From Arthrobacter sp. SLBN-100 (GTDB lineage Bacteria > Actinomycetota > Actinomycetes > Actinomycetales > Micrococcaceae): 64,000 bases of DNA. Below the pieces are notes generated by a model. The model was not told the DNA's origin, did not search any database, and saw only the letters and a list, made by a program, of their open reading frames with translations. The stretch's first letter is position 1; each line of letters opens with the position of its first letter. Of this stretch, positions 1-9,098 are shown in pieces. The position numbers and the translations under genes were made by a program. The stretch lies in NCBI RefSeq assembly GCF_006715305.1, contig NZ_VFMY01000001.1, positions 1,178,001 through 1,242,000 on the forward strand, in the 5' to 3' direction.

Positions 1-222
1 GCTGGTACAGCGGAACCTGCCCGGCACTTCCGTGATGCTGTGGCGCTGGCCGTCAACCACAGCGGCGACAGTGATTCCACCGGCTCCATTGCCGGGAACA
101 TCCTCGGCGCCTTCTACGGCGAAGCCTGCCTGCCTCCCCAATGGCTTGAGGCGTTGGAAGGGCCTGACGTTATCCGCGGCATGGCAGACCTGCTGGTGGG
201 GGTTACCACCGGCGAAGGCTGA
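1..222 (+). CDS. ADP-ribosylglycohydrolase family protein, C-terminal part
   Basis: The reading frame is open from the first base of the window to a TGA at 220-222, so the gene is cut by the window edge. The visible 73 residues contain HSGDSDSTGSIAGN, the C-terminal metal-binding signature of the DraG/ARH family, which removes ADP-ribose from proteins or small molecules using two metal ions. The rest (GAFYGE, then an acidic tail) matches the usual end of these enzymes. A GTG at 40 is internal, not a start. The substrate cannot be told from this fragment. It converges on the exonuclease gene downstream. Confidence 0.85.
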   Translation, partial: AGTAEPARHFRDAVALAVNHSGDSDSTGSIAGNILGAFYGEACLPPQWLEALEGPDVIRGMADLLVGVTTGEG

Positions 223-238
223 CGTCACAGGATTGGGG

Positions 239-1249
239 TCAGGCGCTGACGGCTCCGGCGAAACTTCCCACCATCTGCAGGAACTCACCCTCGGAAAGAA
301 CCTCGATGGCCTGCCCCCGCCCGTGGAGCTCCAGCACCCGGCGGGCCTTGCCGGTGAGCCTGCCGGAACGGAGGTCCGAGGCCACAAAGCCGTCCCCCAC
401 CACCAGGACCGTGGTGCGTGCCGTGACCCGGCTCTCCGGCCGGGCACCGAATTCGGCAGAGCGCTGCTTCGCTTCGGGCCGGCCAATGGAAAGCTGGCCG
501 GTGAAAACCACTGTTTGGCCGTAGAGCGGGTGGCCGGGCTCTGCCTGAGGATTGGGCTCGGGGTTTGCTCCTTCTTCCGGCCAGCCGCCCTGGAAGGGCC
601 GGACCAGCCCTGCACGACTGCCTGCGGCAGTGGAGAGGGCAGCGAGGCTGGCTTTCGACAACGTGTCCCGTGCGGGGTCGAAGGCTTCCTGGCGGGGCAT
701 CACAAGCCCCAGTGACAGGTAGAGTTCGGCGATGCTGTTGGCCCCGTTGCGGCCGGCTATGTCGACCAGGATGCCGGCGCAGGCACGGGCGTCTTCGGCG
801 GCGTCGTGGTGCTTGACCAGGGGAACCCCGGCCTCTTCGGCGGCAAAGGGGAGGGAATTGGACACCAGCGAGTAGCAGCGCCGGGACAGCATCACGGTGC
901 AGACGTAGTCGTAGGCCGGGCCGGGGAGCCCGGACACCTCCAGTCCGGAGCGGATCACGCCGAGATCAAAGGCGGCATTGTGCGCCGCAAGGACGTCACC
1001 GCCAATGAACGCGCCGATCTCGGGGAAGAGCTCCCCAAACCGGGGCATCCCCGCGACGTCGGCGGCAGTGATGCCGTGGATCCGGACGTTGTGGTAATCG
1101 AAGTGGTCGTGGCTTGCCGGCGGGCGCATGAGCCATGATGCTTCCTCGACAACCTTGCCGCCCCGGACTTTCGTCAGGCCTACCGAGCAGGGTGAGCCCC
1201 GAAATCCGTTGGCAGTTTCGAAGTCGATCGCCGTAAAGTCCAAACCCAC
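239..1249 (-). CDS. DEDDh exonuclease (DNA polymerase III epsilon type) with C-terminal BRCT domain
   Basis: 336 aa from the chosen GTG. The N-terminal 170 residues form an RNase T/DnaQ-like 3'-5' exonuclease: the FTAIDFETAN motif gives the first Asp and Glu, and later HHDAAEDARA supplies the His-x4-Asp end. Residues about 245-320 (PLYGQTVVFTGQLSIGR to TVLVVGDGF) look like a BRCT domain, as found in DNA ligases and repair factors. The product probably trims DNA ends in repair or proofreading in the cytoplasm. GTG at 1249 is preferred because AAGGTGG lies 5-6 nt upstream and the frame then begins right at the exonuclease fold. An ATG at 1285 would add 12 residues. It is transcribed away from dedA. 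Confidence 0.85.
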   Translation of the reverse strand: MGLDFTAIDFETANGFRGSPCSVGLTKVRGGKVVEEASWLMRPPASHDHFDYHNVRIHGITAADVAGMPRFGELFPEIGAFIGGDVLAAHNAAFDLGVIRSGLEVSGLPGPAYDYVCTVMLSRRCYSLVSNSLPFAAEEAGVPLVKHHDAAEDARACAGILVDIAGRNGANSIAELYLSLGLVMPRQEAFDPARDTLSKASLAALSTAAGSRAGLVRPFQGGWPEEGANPEPNPQAEPGHPLYGQTVVFTGQLSIGRPEAKQRSAEFGARPESRVTARTTVLVVGDGFVASDLRSGRLTGKARRVLELHGRGQAIEVLSEGEFLQMVGSFAGAVSA

Positions 1250-1391
1250 GGGCCCCACCTTACCGCCGGACCAACTCCTTCCCATGCCAGCCGCGCGGCC
1301 CTGTCACGGATATCACCCCGTCCCGGCCCGGACCTCCCCCGCCACCGGGAGGAAGAGGCACGTCCAGTACCCTTGAGGAGTGAACTTTCCT

Positions 1392-2189
1392 GTGATAAAC
1401 GACTTCGCTGTGTCCATGCTGGGCGGCGCGGGACCGGTGCAGCCACAGTTGGCCTCCTTCCTGCCCGACTGGCTGAACCCCCAGGTCTTCCTGGCTGATC
1501 CTGCCCTGGCACCCTGGGTGGTCCTGCTTGTTTGCGGCATCGTCTTCGCGGAAACCGGGCTGCTGGTGGGTTTCTTCCTGCCGGGCGACTCGATGCTGTT
1601 CACCGCGGGCCTGCTGGTAGCTACGGACACCATCAAATTCAACGTGTGGCTTCTCGCGCTGCTGATTGTTGTGTCGGCCATCGTGGGCAACCAGACCGGT
1701 TACCTCATCGGATCCAAAGCCGGCCCCGCAATCTTCAACAAGCCCAATTCCCGCCTCTTCAAGCGCGAGAATGTTGAGAATGCCCACGCCTTCTTCGAAA
1801 AGCACGGCGGCAAAGCCCTGATCCTTGCCCGCTTCGTCCCGATCATCAGGACGTTTGTCCCGGTCATTGTGGGAGTTGCGCAGATGAGCAAAAAGAAGTT
1901 CTTCCTTTACAACGTCATCGGTGCCTTCCTCTGGGGCGGCGGCGTGACGCTCCTGGGGTACCTGCTGGGCGACCGGGTCCCTTGGGTCCGGGACAACCTG
2001 GACATCATCTTCATCGCGATCGTCCTGGTCTCGGTTCTGCCCATCGGCGTGGAGGTCCTCCGCGGCATGTCCGCCAAGCGCCAGGCAAAGACCTACGGCA
2101 CCGATCCGGTGGACGAGTTCATCGAGGAGCATGCGCCCGAGGAAGAGCACCGGACGCCCCGCCACGTCAAGGGAACGCGGCCCGAGTAG
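1392..2189 (+). CDS. DedA family integral membrane protein
   Basis: About 265 aa with 4-5 hydrophobic segments. Recognisable DedA/SNARE-associated motifs are FFLPGDSMLF and ARFVPIIRTFVP, plus a conserved glycine-rich re-entrant region. DedA proteins are inner-membrane proteins involved in lipid (undecaprenyl phosphate or phospholipid) translocation and envelope homeostasis; the exact substrate here is unknown. The C-terminus is acidic and cytosolic. The GTG at 1380 overlaps the GAGGAG ribosome-binding site itself, so the next in-frame GTG at 1392 (11 nt downstream of GAGGAG) is the better start. It ends just before a strong bidirectional terminator shared with rdgB. Confidence 0.88.
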   Translation: MINDFAVSMLGGAGPVQPQLASFLPDWLNPQVFLADPALAPWVVLLVCGIVFAETGLLVGFFLPGDSMLFTAGLLVATDTIKFNVWLLALLIVVSAIVGNQTGYLIGSKAGPAIFNKPNSRLFKRENVENAHAFFEKHGGKALILARFVPIIRTFVPVIVGVAQMSKKKFFLYNVIGAFLWGGGVTLLGYLLGDRVPWVRDNLDIIFIAIVLVSVLPIGVEVLRGMSAKRQAKTYGTDPVDEFIEEHAPEEEHRTPRHVKGTRPE

Positions 2190-2222
2190 CAGCGGGTCTG
2201 CTGCTAAAAGACCGCGGCTAAA

Positions 2223-2264
2223 AGAAGGGTGCGCTCCAGGCTTCGGCCAGGAGCGCACCCTTCT
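2223..2264. terminator. Bidirectional intrinsic terminator between dedA and rdgB
   Basis: A perfect 15-bp stem (2223-2237 pairing with 2250-2264) with a 12-nt loop lies between the converging dedA and rdgB genes. The plus strand runs into TTCTGTGT. The minus strand has a T run on its far side, complementary to the A-rich 2219-2226 stretch. It should work in both directions. Confidence 0.8.
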
Positions 2265-2313
2265 GTGTAGGCAGGCTTCCGCAGGTTCCGTTGAGGCCCC
2301 CGCAGGTGCCCGC

Positions 2314-2957
2314 TCAGCGGTCCTGCAGGGCCTCGACGATGGCCGGCAGGAGCGCCCGGAACGCCTTGCCGCGGTGGCTGATCGCGTTCTTCTCGCCGGC
2401 GGACAGTTCAGCACAACTGCGGTTCTCCCCCGCAGGCTGCAGCACGGGGTCGTAGCCGAACCCGCCCTCGCCCCGGGGTTCACGCAGGAGGACGCCCTCC
2501 AGCTGCCCGTACTCCACCACCGTGCGCCCGGAAGCCCCGTTTGCCGCAGGGACCGCCAGTGCGGCCGCGCAGACAAAAGCGGCGCCGCGGTGGGCGTCCG
2601 GGACATCGGAGAGCTGGTCGAGCAGCAGCCGCAGGTTCGCGGCGTCGTTTCCGTGGCTCCCGGCCCACCGGGCCGAGAAAATGCCGGGTGCTCCGCCCAT
2701 CACATCCACGGCGAGCCCCGAATCATCGGCGATGGCCACGAGGCCTGTCGCTTCGGCGACGGCCCGCGCCTTGAGCAACGAATTCTCGGCGAACGTCACG
2801 CCCGTTTCGACGACGTCGGGGGCACCTGCCGCAGCAGCGTCCACCACCTGCGTGTCGACGTCGAGCCCTGGCACCTGCCCCCGGAGCAGTTCACGGAGCT
2901 CCCGGAGCTTGCCCTTGTTGTGTGTCGCAAGAACCAGCCGCGGGGATGCCGCGGCGT

Positions 2958-2961
<4 letters not shown>
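2314..2961 (-). CDS. rdgB: RdgB/HAM1 non-canonical purine NTP pyrophosphatase
   Basis: 215 aa. It hydrolyses dITP, XTP and related deaminated purine triphosphates to the monophosphates, keeping them out of DNA and RNA. The N-terminal [12 protein letters not shown] and the internal [16 protein letters not shown] and SARWAG motifs are diagnostic of the ITPase family. The C-terminal [12 protein letters not shown] completes the active site. The GTG start at 2961 overlaps the rph stop in a GTGA arrangement, so it is translationally coupled to rph. It is the last gene of the murI-hydrolase-rph-rdgB group. Confidence 0.95.
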
Positions 2962-3716
<755 letters not shown>

Positions 3717-3722
3717 GCCTTT

Positions 3723-3728
3723 AGCTTA
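3723..3728 (-). promoter_or_regulatory. -10 box of a leaderless promoter for rph-rdgB
   Basis: TAAGCT on the minus strand ends 6 nt before the rph ATG. This is the spacing expected when transcription starts at the A of the start codon. No -35 match is evident, as is common in actinobacteria. Confidence 0.55.
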
Positions 3729-3775
3729 TCCACTGCCGGAGGTACGGGTGTCCGGGGGAAGGGTGCGCAGGGACG

Positions 3776-4573
3776 CTAGATGGTGTAGTGTACCCCGGCG
3801 ACGGCCACGGCCACATCACCGGGAAAAACCGGACGGGCCTCCGCCATCACGGTTGTCTGCGACGTCCACACTGGAATGTGCGTGAGCAGGAGCCGGCGGG
3901 CACCGGCAGCCGCAGCGGCTTCGCCGGCCCGCTTGCCGGTGAGATGGACGTCCTTGATGCCGTCATCCCGGCCTTCTTCAAACGCCGCTTCACAGAGGAA
4001 CAGGTCAGCGTCCTTGGCGGCCTCCTCCAGCCCTGCGCAGGAGTCCGTGTCACCGGAGTACGTCAGCGTCTTGGCGATCCGGTTGCCTCCCTTGTCCGGC
4101 TCCACCACTTCCACCCGGAGGGCGTAGCACTCCTCGATGGGATGGTTTACCGCAAACGGTGTCACGGTGAAGGGACCAACAGTCACAGGCTCGCGCTCGG
4201 CCCAGTTGGTGAAGTCGAACTCCTCGCGCATGCCCGGGTCCAGTTCCAGGCCGTAGGCGGTGGCCATCCGGTCAGCCGTGGCGGCCGGTCCCCAGACCGG
4301 GATCCGTCCCCTGCCCCAGCCGCCCGGCTTCCACCGGACGGCCACGTGCAGGCCGCAGAGGTCCATGCAGTGGTCGGGGTGCAGGTGGGTGAGGAAAATC
4401 GCGTCGATGTCCTCAAGGTCGGTGTACCGCTGGATGGCGCCCAGTGCACCGCTGCCCAGGTCCATCACCACTTTCCAGGTCCGCTCGCCGTCGTTGGCAG
4501 TCAGGAGGTAGCAGGACGCCGGGGAACCCGGCCCGGGAAAGGACCCGGTGCAGCCGACGATGGTGAGCTTCAC
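3776..4573 (-). CDS. Metallo-beta-lactamase-fold hydrolase (RNase Z-like)
   Basis: 265 aa. HLHPDH at residues 63-68 is the dinuclear zinc-binding motif of the MBL superfamily. A later YSGDTDSC and a final HIPVW supply further metal ligands. Overall architecture resembles the ElaC/RNase Z branch and the actinobacterial cyclic-nucleotide-degrading group, but the RNase Z exosite arm is not evident, so tRNA 3' processing is not established. The GTG start overlaps the murI stop by 4 nt (GTGA), indicating coupling. It sits between murI and rph, a common order in actinobacteria. Confidence 0.85.
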   Translation of the reverse strand: MKLTIVGCTGSFPGPGSPASCYLLTANDGERTWKVVMDLGSGALGAIQRYTDLEDIDAIFLTHLHPDHCMDLCGLHVAVRWKPGGWGRGRIPVWGPAATADRMATAYGLELDPGMREEFDFTNWAEREPVTVGPFTVTPFAVNHPIEECYALRVEVVEPDKGGNRIAKTLTYSGDTDSCAGLEEAAKDADLFLCEAAFEEGRDDGIKDVHLTGKRAGEAAAAAGARRLLLTHIPVWTSQTTVMAEARPVFPGDVAVAVAGVHYTI

Positions 4574-5583
4574 TGGCCCGGACCCCCGGCGACGGAACTG
4601 CCCACGAAGTTGGAGATCCGCGGGCGGGCGCCGGCGCGTTGCGCTGCCGCGATCATTTCCGGGGTGATGCGCGCCAGGCTTCCGGTGGGATACTGGGCCG
4701 CTACGTGGTCCACGTGCCGGACAGAGAGGACTTCGGGGCCGAGGAACCTGCGGGCCAATGCCTCAAACTGGCCGGCATCCCCGGTTGCCACGAAGTGGTG
4801 TTCGGGCGGGGCGGTTTCGGTGCGCTGCAGGCCCTGGGTGGCCAGGGCCCGGTACACGTCCTTGGCGGTTTCCTCCGCGCTGGACACCAGGGTGACGTCC
4901 GCTCCCATCACGTAGGAGATGACGCCGGTCAGCAGCGGGTAGTGGGTGCAGCCCAGGACCACGGTGTCCACGCCGGCGGCCTTGAGCGGGGCGAGGTACT
5001 CCTCCGCGACGGCCAGCAGGGCCGGCCCGGTGGTGATTCCGGCCTCGACGTAGCTGACGAATTCCGGGCAGGCCACCGAGGTGATTTCCAGGTCCGGGGC
5101 GGCGGCAAAGGTATCCTCGTAGGCCCGCGAGCCCACGGTGGCGGACGTGCCGATCACGCCCACCCTTCCGCTGCGGGTGGCGGCAACGGCGCGCCGCACC
5201 GCGGGCTGGATGACCTCGATGACCGGGATGCCGTACTTCGCCGTATACCTCTCCCGGGCGTCGCGCAGCACAGCGGCCGACGCCGAGTTGCAGGCTATGG
5301 TGAGCAACTTGACGCCGGAGTCCACCAATTCGTCCATTACGCCCAGGGCGTTCGCCCGGACCTCGGCGATGGGCAGCGGACCGTACGGCCCGTGCGCGGT
5401 ATCCCCTACATAGAGGATGGACTCATTGGGGAGCTGGTCGATGATGGAGCGCGCCACCGTAAGGCCGCCCACCCCGGAATCGAAGACACCGATGGGCCGG
5501 GATTCCACGGCGGCGGCCGGCAGGTCGCTGGCTTCGGACCCTGTTGCTTCAGCTGACGGGTCCATGCTCGAGGCTGTTGTCAT
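4570..5583 (-). CDS. murI: Glutamate racemase
   Basis: About 337 aa. It interconverts L- and D-glutamate to feed peptidoglycan synthesis in the cytoplasm. The catalytic cysteines sit in IACNSAS and [20 protein letters not shown] and GDTAHGPYG are the other family signatures. The catalytic domain begins about 30 residues in; the preceding stretch is an unstructured Ala/Ser/Glu-rich tail. ATG at 5583 is chosen over ATG-ATG at 5625/5622, because the extra residues have no family counterpart and a TATCCT element lies 9 nt before it; this choice is uncertain. It leads into the metallo-hydrolase with a 4-nt overlap. Confidence 0.92.
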   Translation of the reverse strand: MTTASSMDPSAEATGSEASDLPAAAVESRPIGVFDSGVGGLTVARSIIDQLPNESILYVGDTAHGPYGPLPIAEVRANALGVMDELVDSGVKLLTIACNSASAAVLRDARERYTAKYGIPVIEVIQPAVRRAVAATRSGRVGVIGTSATVGSRAYEDTFAAAPDLEITSVACPEFVSYVEAGITTGPALLAVAEEYLAPLKAAGVDTVVLGCTHYPLLTGVISYVMGADVTLVSSAEETAKDVYRALATQGLQRTETAPPEHHFVATGDAGQFEALARRFLGPEVLSVRHVDHVAAQYPTGSLARITPEMIAAAQRAGARPRISNFVGSSVAGGPGQ

Positions 5584-5688
5584 GATTATTCGAGGATAGG
5601 TCTTCCCCGGAGCCTCAGCCATCATCTTGTGGCCTGCGGCTCATGTCTAATTTGTCACACGGCTCACATGGAAGGCCCCGGCCACCGC

Positions 5689-6255
5689 TCAACGGCGGGT
5701 GTCCAGCGACTGGAGCATGGCCTGGACCAGCGATTCCTGCAGCCAGGTGGCGAAGTTGTAGACCAGGGCCAGGTAGCTCTCCACATCCTCGGCCTGGGAC
5801 CAGTCCTGCATGAGGTGGACGTGCTCGGCGTCCTCTTCGTCCTGGATGTCCAGGCGTTCGGCCAGGACCAGCCGGACGTCGTTCAGTGCCATCGACCAGT
5901 GCCGGGCTCCCTCCGGGCTCAGGACGATCTCATCCTTGTCCAGGTCCAGCGCCGCGGCGCGGAGGGCTCCGATCTTCGTCTCCCGCAAGGACCGCTCGGT
6001 GAGCTGGCGGAACTCAAGGGAGGCGCCGTCGTCGTTCTTCATGACGTTGGGAAGGAGCCGCTTCATTGCCCTGTCCGCGGGCTCGGCAACGTCCATGTCG
6101 AGGCCGATCATGGCGGCCAGCGGATCCTGGCCTTTTCGCTCCTCCGGCTGAAGCATGGAGATGACATCGTCGATGAGGCTGCGCAGCAGCTCCCGCTCGG
6201 CGGGCTCCAGGTAGCCGGTGATGCCTTTGAGCCCGTACTTGAACGCCTTAGCCAC
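5689..6255 (-). CDS. DUF2017 domain protein, companion of ClpS
   Basis: 188 aa from GTG at 6255. The sequence from KAFKYGLKGITGYLEP to the end is a DUF2017 protein: all-helical, acidic and cytosolic. Family function is unknown, but the gene follows clpS in many actinobacteria. Here it overlaps the clpS stop by 8 nt, so it is almost certainly translated from the same mRNA. This placement suggests a role in ClpS/ClpC-dependent proteolysis, which is inference. Longer upstream reading in this frame is a shadow of clpS. A gap of about 100 bp separates it from murI. Confidence 0.85.
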   Translation of the reverse strand: MAKAFKYGLKGITGYLEPAERELLRSLIDDVISMLQPEERKGQDPLAAMIGLDMDVAEPADRAMKRLLPNVMKNDDGASLEFRQLTERSLRETKIGALRAAALDLDKDEIVLSPEGARHWSMALNDVRLVLAERLDIQDEEDAEHVHLMQDWSQAEDVESYLALVYNFATWLQESLVQAMLQSLDTRR

Positions 6256-6631
6256 GCTTCCCCTTACCCTGGCCGGACCCGCCGGACTTGCCCGAATTGC
6301 CGCCCGATCCGCCGCTGGCCTTCTCCACCGTGGCCCACAGCCCGAAGCCGTGCATGGCCACCGCGTGGCGCTCCACCTGTTCCTTGCTGCCGTTGGCAAC
6401 GATCGAGCGGCCTTTTTTGTGGACCTCCATCATGAGCTTGTTCGCTTTGGTCTCCGAGTAGCCGAAGTAGCTTTGGAACACGTAGCTGACGTAGCTCATG
6501 AGATTAACGGGGTCATTCCAGATCACCAGGTTCCAGGGGATGTCCGGTGCGGCCAGCAAGTCGGTGGACTCCGCCGTGCCGGTCCGGGTGCCCTCCTGCG
6601 TATCAGGGCCGAGCGCAACGCTTAAGGTCAT
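6248..6631 (-). CDS. clpS: ATP-dependent Clp protease adaptor ClpS
   Basis: 127 aa. ClpS binds N-degron substrates and delivers them to ClpC/ClpA. The core at residues 30-105 has WNLVIWNDPVNLMSYV and FGYSETKANKLMMEVHKKG, which form the substrate-binding fold. Beyond residue 106 is a Gly/Ser/Lys-rich tail ending in KGKRG that is longer and more basic than usual. ATG at 6631 follows TAGAAT by 6 nt without a Shine-Dalgarno site, so the mRNA is probably leaderless. The upstream region is the 59-bp repeat array. Confidence 0.93.
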   Translation of the reverse strand: MTLSVALGPDTQEGTRTGTAESTDLLAAPDIPWNLVIWNDPVNLMSYVSYVFQSYFGYSETKANKLMMEVHKKGRSIVANGSKEQVERHAVAMHGFGLWATVEKASGGSGGNSGKSGGSGQGKGKRG

Positions 6632-6637
6632 CTGTCC

Positions 6638-6643
6638 ATTCTA
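6638..6643 (-). promoter_or_regulatory. -10 box of the clpS leaderless promoter
   Basis: TAGAAT on the minus strand lies 6 nt before the clpS ATG. Its upstream promoter region begins inside the first copy of the tandem repeat. Confidence 0.55.
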
Positions 6644-6661
6644 TGGGGATGGTGGGCCGAC

Positions 6662-7065
6662 GCCGGCGAGGGCCCCGCGGCGAAGCGAAGCGAGACGTGG
6701 GAGCCGGTGGGTGGGGCCACGCCGGCGAGGGCCCCGCGGCGAAGCGAAGCGAGACGTGGGAGCCGGTGGGTGGGGCCACGCCGGCGAGGGCCCCGCGGCG
6801 AAGCGAAGCGAGACGTGGGAGCCGGTGGGTGGGGCCACGCCGGCGAGGGCCCCGCGGCGAAGCGAAGCGAGACGTGGGAGCCGGTGGGTGGGGCCACGCC
6901 GGCGAGGGCCCCGCGGCGAAGCGAAGCGAGACGTGGGAGCCGGTGGGTGGGGCCACGCCGGCGAGGGCCCCGCGGCGAAGCGAAGCGAGACGTGGGAGCC
7001 GGTGGGTGGGGCCACGCCGGCGAGGGCCCCGCGGCGAAGCGAAGCGAGACGTGGGAGCCGGTGGG
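6662..7065. repeat. Seven-copy 59-bp tandem repeat between clpS and pncB
   Basis: Copies start at 6662, 6721, 6780, 6839, 6898, 6957 and 7016. The first six are identical by eye and head-to-tail. The seventh keeps about 50 bp and then runs into the pncB promoter. Each junction can fold: GGGGCC at the end of one unit pairs with GGCCCC near the start of the next, around a GCCGGC palindrome. Because 59 is not divisible by three, all reading frames stay open on both strands, which creates false ORFs. There are no spacers, so it is not CRISPR. It fills the whole divergent promoter region. Confidence 0.97.
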
Positions 7066-7068
7066 GAC

Positions 7069-7074
7069 TAGAGT
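7069..7074 (+). promoter_or_regulatory. -10 box of the pncB leaderless promoter
   Basis: TAGAGT starts four bases after the last recognisable repeat base and ends 7 nt before the GTG at 7082. The -35 region must therefore lie within the last repeat copy. Confidence 0.55.
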
Positions 7075-7081
7075 GACTTTC

Positions 7082-8410
7082 GTGAGCACCTCAGCCGGCT
7101 GGGACCATCCCCGCACGTCCTTTTACACCGACCACTATGAGCTGACCATGCTGCAGGCGTCGCTCCATTCGGGCGCCGCGCACCGCAAGTCCGTCTTCGA
7201 GGCCTTCGCCCGGCGGCTCCCGGACGGCCGGCGCTACGGCATTGTGGCAGGGACCGGCCGCCTGCTGGAGGGCATTGCGAACTTCCGGTTCGGGCCGGCG
7301 GAACTGGATTTCCTGGCCCGCACAAAGGTGGTGAACGAGCAGACGCTGGAGTACTTGGCGTCCTACCGTTTTACCGGTGATATCTGGGGCTATCCGGAGG
7401 GCGAGGCCTATTTCCCGTACTCCCCCATCCTCATCCTCGAGTCCACCTTCGCCGAAGCCTGCATTCTGGAGACCTACCTGCTTTCGGTCCTCAACCACGA
7501 CAGCGCCATCGCGTCCGCCGCCTCGCGGATGGTCAGCGCCGCCGGCGGCCGCCCCTGCATCGAGATGGGTTCCCGGCGCACTCACGAGGAGGCGGCAACC
7601 GCGTCCGCGAGGGCAGCCATCATTGCCGGGTTCGACAGCACGTCCAACCTTGAAGCCGGCATCCGCTACGGGGTCAAGACAGTGGGCACCGCCGCCCACT
7701 CCTTCACGCTCCTGCACGACACGGAGCGGGACGCTTTCGAGGCACAGATCGCGTCCCTCGGCGAGGGCACGTCCCTCCTGGTGGATACGTACGACGTCGA
7801 AAAGGCCGTACGTGCGGCCGTGGACTTGGCGGGCCCACGCCTGGGCGCTGTCCGGCTTGATTCCGGGGACCTTGTGGCGCAGGCCCAGTGGGTGCGCCAG
7901 CTCCTGGACCACCTGGGCAACGAGAACACCAAGATCGTGGTCACCTCGGACCTTGACGAATTTGCGATTGCCGCGCTGCAGTCCGCGCCGGTGGATTCCT
8001 ACGGCGTAGGGACGTCGCTGGTCACAGGATCCGGGGCCCCCACCGCCAGCATGGTCTACAAGCTGGTCAGCCGCACGGACAACGACGGGAACTTCGTCTC
8101 CGTGGCCAAGGCCGCCAAGAACAAAGCCAGTGTGGGCGGCCGCAAGTACGCCCTGCGGAAGCTGGACGAACGGGGCATTGCCACCTCCGAGGTGGTGGGC
8201 GTGGGCCGCCGGCCGGAGGATGACGGCAACGACCGTCCGCTGCTGCACCAGTTCATGAAGAACGGCGAACTGATGCCGGGCTGGACCGGCCATGAAGGCG
8301 TGGTCCGTGCCCGCCGCCGCCACGCCGAGACCATGGCTGAACTGCCCGCCGTGGTCAACCGCCTCCAGCGCGGGGAAGCAGCCATTCCCACCAGTTACGA
8401 GGAGAACTGA
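7082..8410 (+). CDS. pncB: Nicotinate phosphoribosyltransferase
   Basis: 442 aa. It converts nicotinate and PRPP to nicotinate mononucleotide in NAD salvage. Family features are TSFYTDHYELTM at the N-terminus, SRRTHEEAA carrying the phosphorylated His, and VRLDSGDL with GVGTSLVTG in the phosphoribosyl-binding barrel. GTG at 7082 is preferred because it lies 7 nt after TAGAGT; the in-frame GTG at 7073 overlaps that box. The long open frame upstream is the tandem repeat, not coding. pncA follows with TGATG overlap, so nicotinamide is converted to nicotinate and on to NaMN by one operon. Confidence 0.93.
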   Translation: MSTSAGWDHPRTSFYTDHYELTMLQASLHSGAAHRKSVFEAFARRLPDGRRYGIVAGTGRLLEGIANFRFGPAELDFLARTKVVNEQTLEYLASYRFTGDIWGYPEGEAYFPYSPILILESTFAEACILETYLLSVLNHDSAIASAASRMVSAAGGRPCIEMGSRRTHEEAATASARAAIIAGFDSTSNLEAGIRYGVKTVGTAAHSFTLLHDTERDAFEAQIASLGEGTSLLVDTYDVEKAVRAAVDLAGPRLGAVRLDSGDLVAQAQWVRQLLDHLGNENTKIVVTSDLDEFAIAALQSAPVDSYGVGTSLVTGSGAPTASMVYKLVSRTDNDGNFVSVAKAAKNKASVGGRKYALRKLDERGIATSEVVGVGRRPEDDGNDRPLLHQFMKNGELMPGWTGHEGVVRARRRHAETMAELPAVVNRLQRGEAAIPTSYEEN

Positions 8411-9048
8411 TGTCCCGGGCCCTGATCATCGTCGATGTCCAGAACGATTTCTGTGAAGGCGGCTCCCTCGCCGTCGCCGGCGGCGCGGAAGTGGCCGGCG
8501 CCATCAGCGAATACGTGGACGCGCACCACAACGAGTTCGACCACATCGTGGCCACCCAGGACTGGCACATCAATCCCGGCAGCCACTTCTCCGATACCCC
8601 CGACTTCGTTGACAGCTGGCCGCCCCACTGCGTGGCCGGGACCCGCGGAGCCGAGCTTCACCCGGACCTGGACACCGAGTACATCGAGGCCTATTTCCAG
8701 AAAGGGCAGTTCGCTGCCGCTTATTCCGGCTTTGAGGGGTTGCAGGCACCTGAGGACGCCGTTCCCACCGGGGAGCGGCAGCCCGGCGCGCTGCCTGGTG
8801 CCGGCGAGGCGGACCGGCTCACGCCGGACGAAGACGCCATCGGTTTGGACGACTGGCTGCAGAGCAACGACGTCGAGGAGGTGGTGGTGGTAGGCATCGC
8901 CACCGACTACTGCGTCAAGGCCACCTCGCTGGATGCCGTGCAGGCAGGCTACTCCGTAACGGTCATCCGCTCCCTGACAGCGGGAATTGCCGATGACCTG
9001 GAGGAAACAATCGCCGAGCTGGAACTCGGCGGCGTGGACGTTTCCTGA
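8410..9048 (+). CDS. pncA: Nicotinamidase (isochorismatase-like hydrolase)
   Basis: 212 aa. It deamidates nicotinamide to nicotinate. The catalytic triad is visible as Asp9 (IIVDVQNDF), Lys98 (YFQKGQ) and Cys168 (ATDYCV). Metal ligands are Asp51, His53 and His59 in DWHINPGSHF. Residues about 112-140 form a Pro/Gly/Glu-rich insertion longer than in short nicotinamidases. The ATG shares one base with the pncB stop, and the enzyme makes the substrate of PncB. A weak G/C stem at 9050-9067 follows. Confidence 0.93.
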   Translation: MSRALIIVDVQNDFCEGGSLAVAGGAEVAGAISEYVDAHHNEFDHIVATQDWHINPGSHFSDTPDFVDSWPPHCVAGTRGAELHPDLDTEYIEAYFQKGQFAAAYSGFEGLQAPEDAVPTGERQPGALPGAGEADRLTPDEDAIGLDDWLQSNDVEEVVVVGIATDYCVKATSLDAVQAGYSVTVIRSLTAGIADDLEETIAELELGGVDVS

Positions 9049-9098
9049 CCGGGCCTGTACGGGCCCGGGCAGCATTTTGTCCCCGGTTGCAGGGGCAG

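Noticed and set aside
3725..3733. DnaA-box-like TTATCCACT upstream of rph
   Set aside because: One isolated imperfect site overlapping the -10 region; likely chance.
6662..7065. CRISPR array
   Set aside because: Repeats are directly adjacent with no spacers and no cas genes are near.
6498..7116. Long open frames on both strands through the 59-bp array
   Set aside because: All frames are open because the repeat lacks stops and 59 is not a multiple of three; they are repeat artefacts, not proteins.
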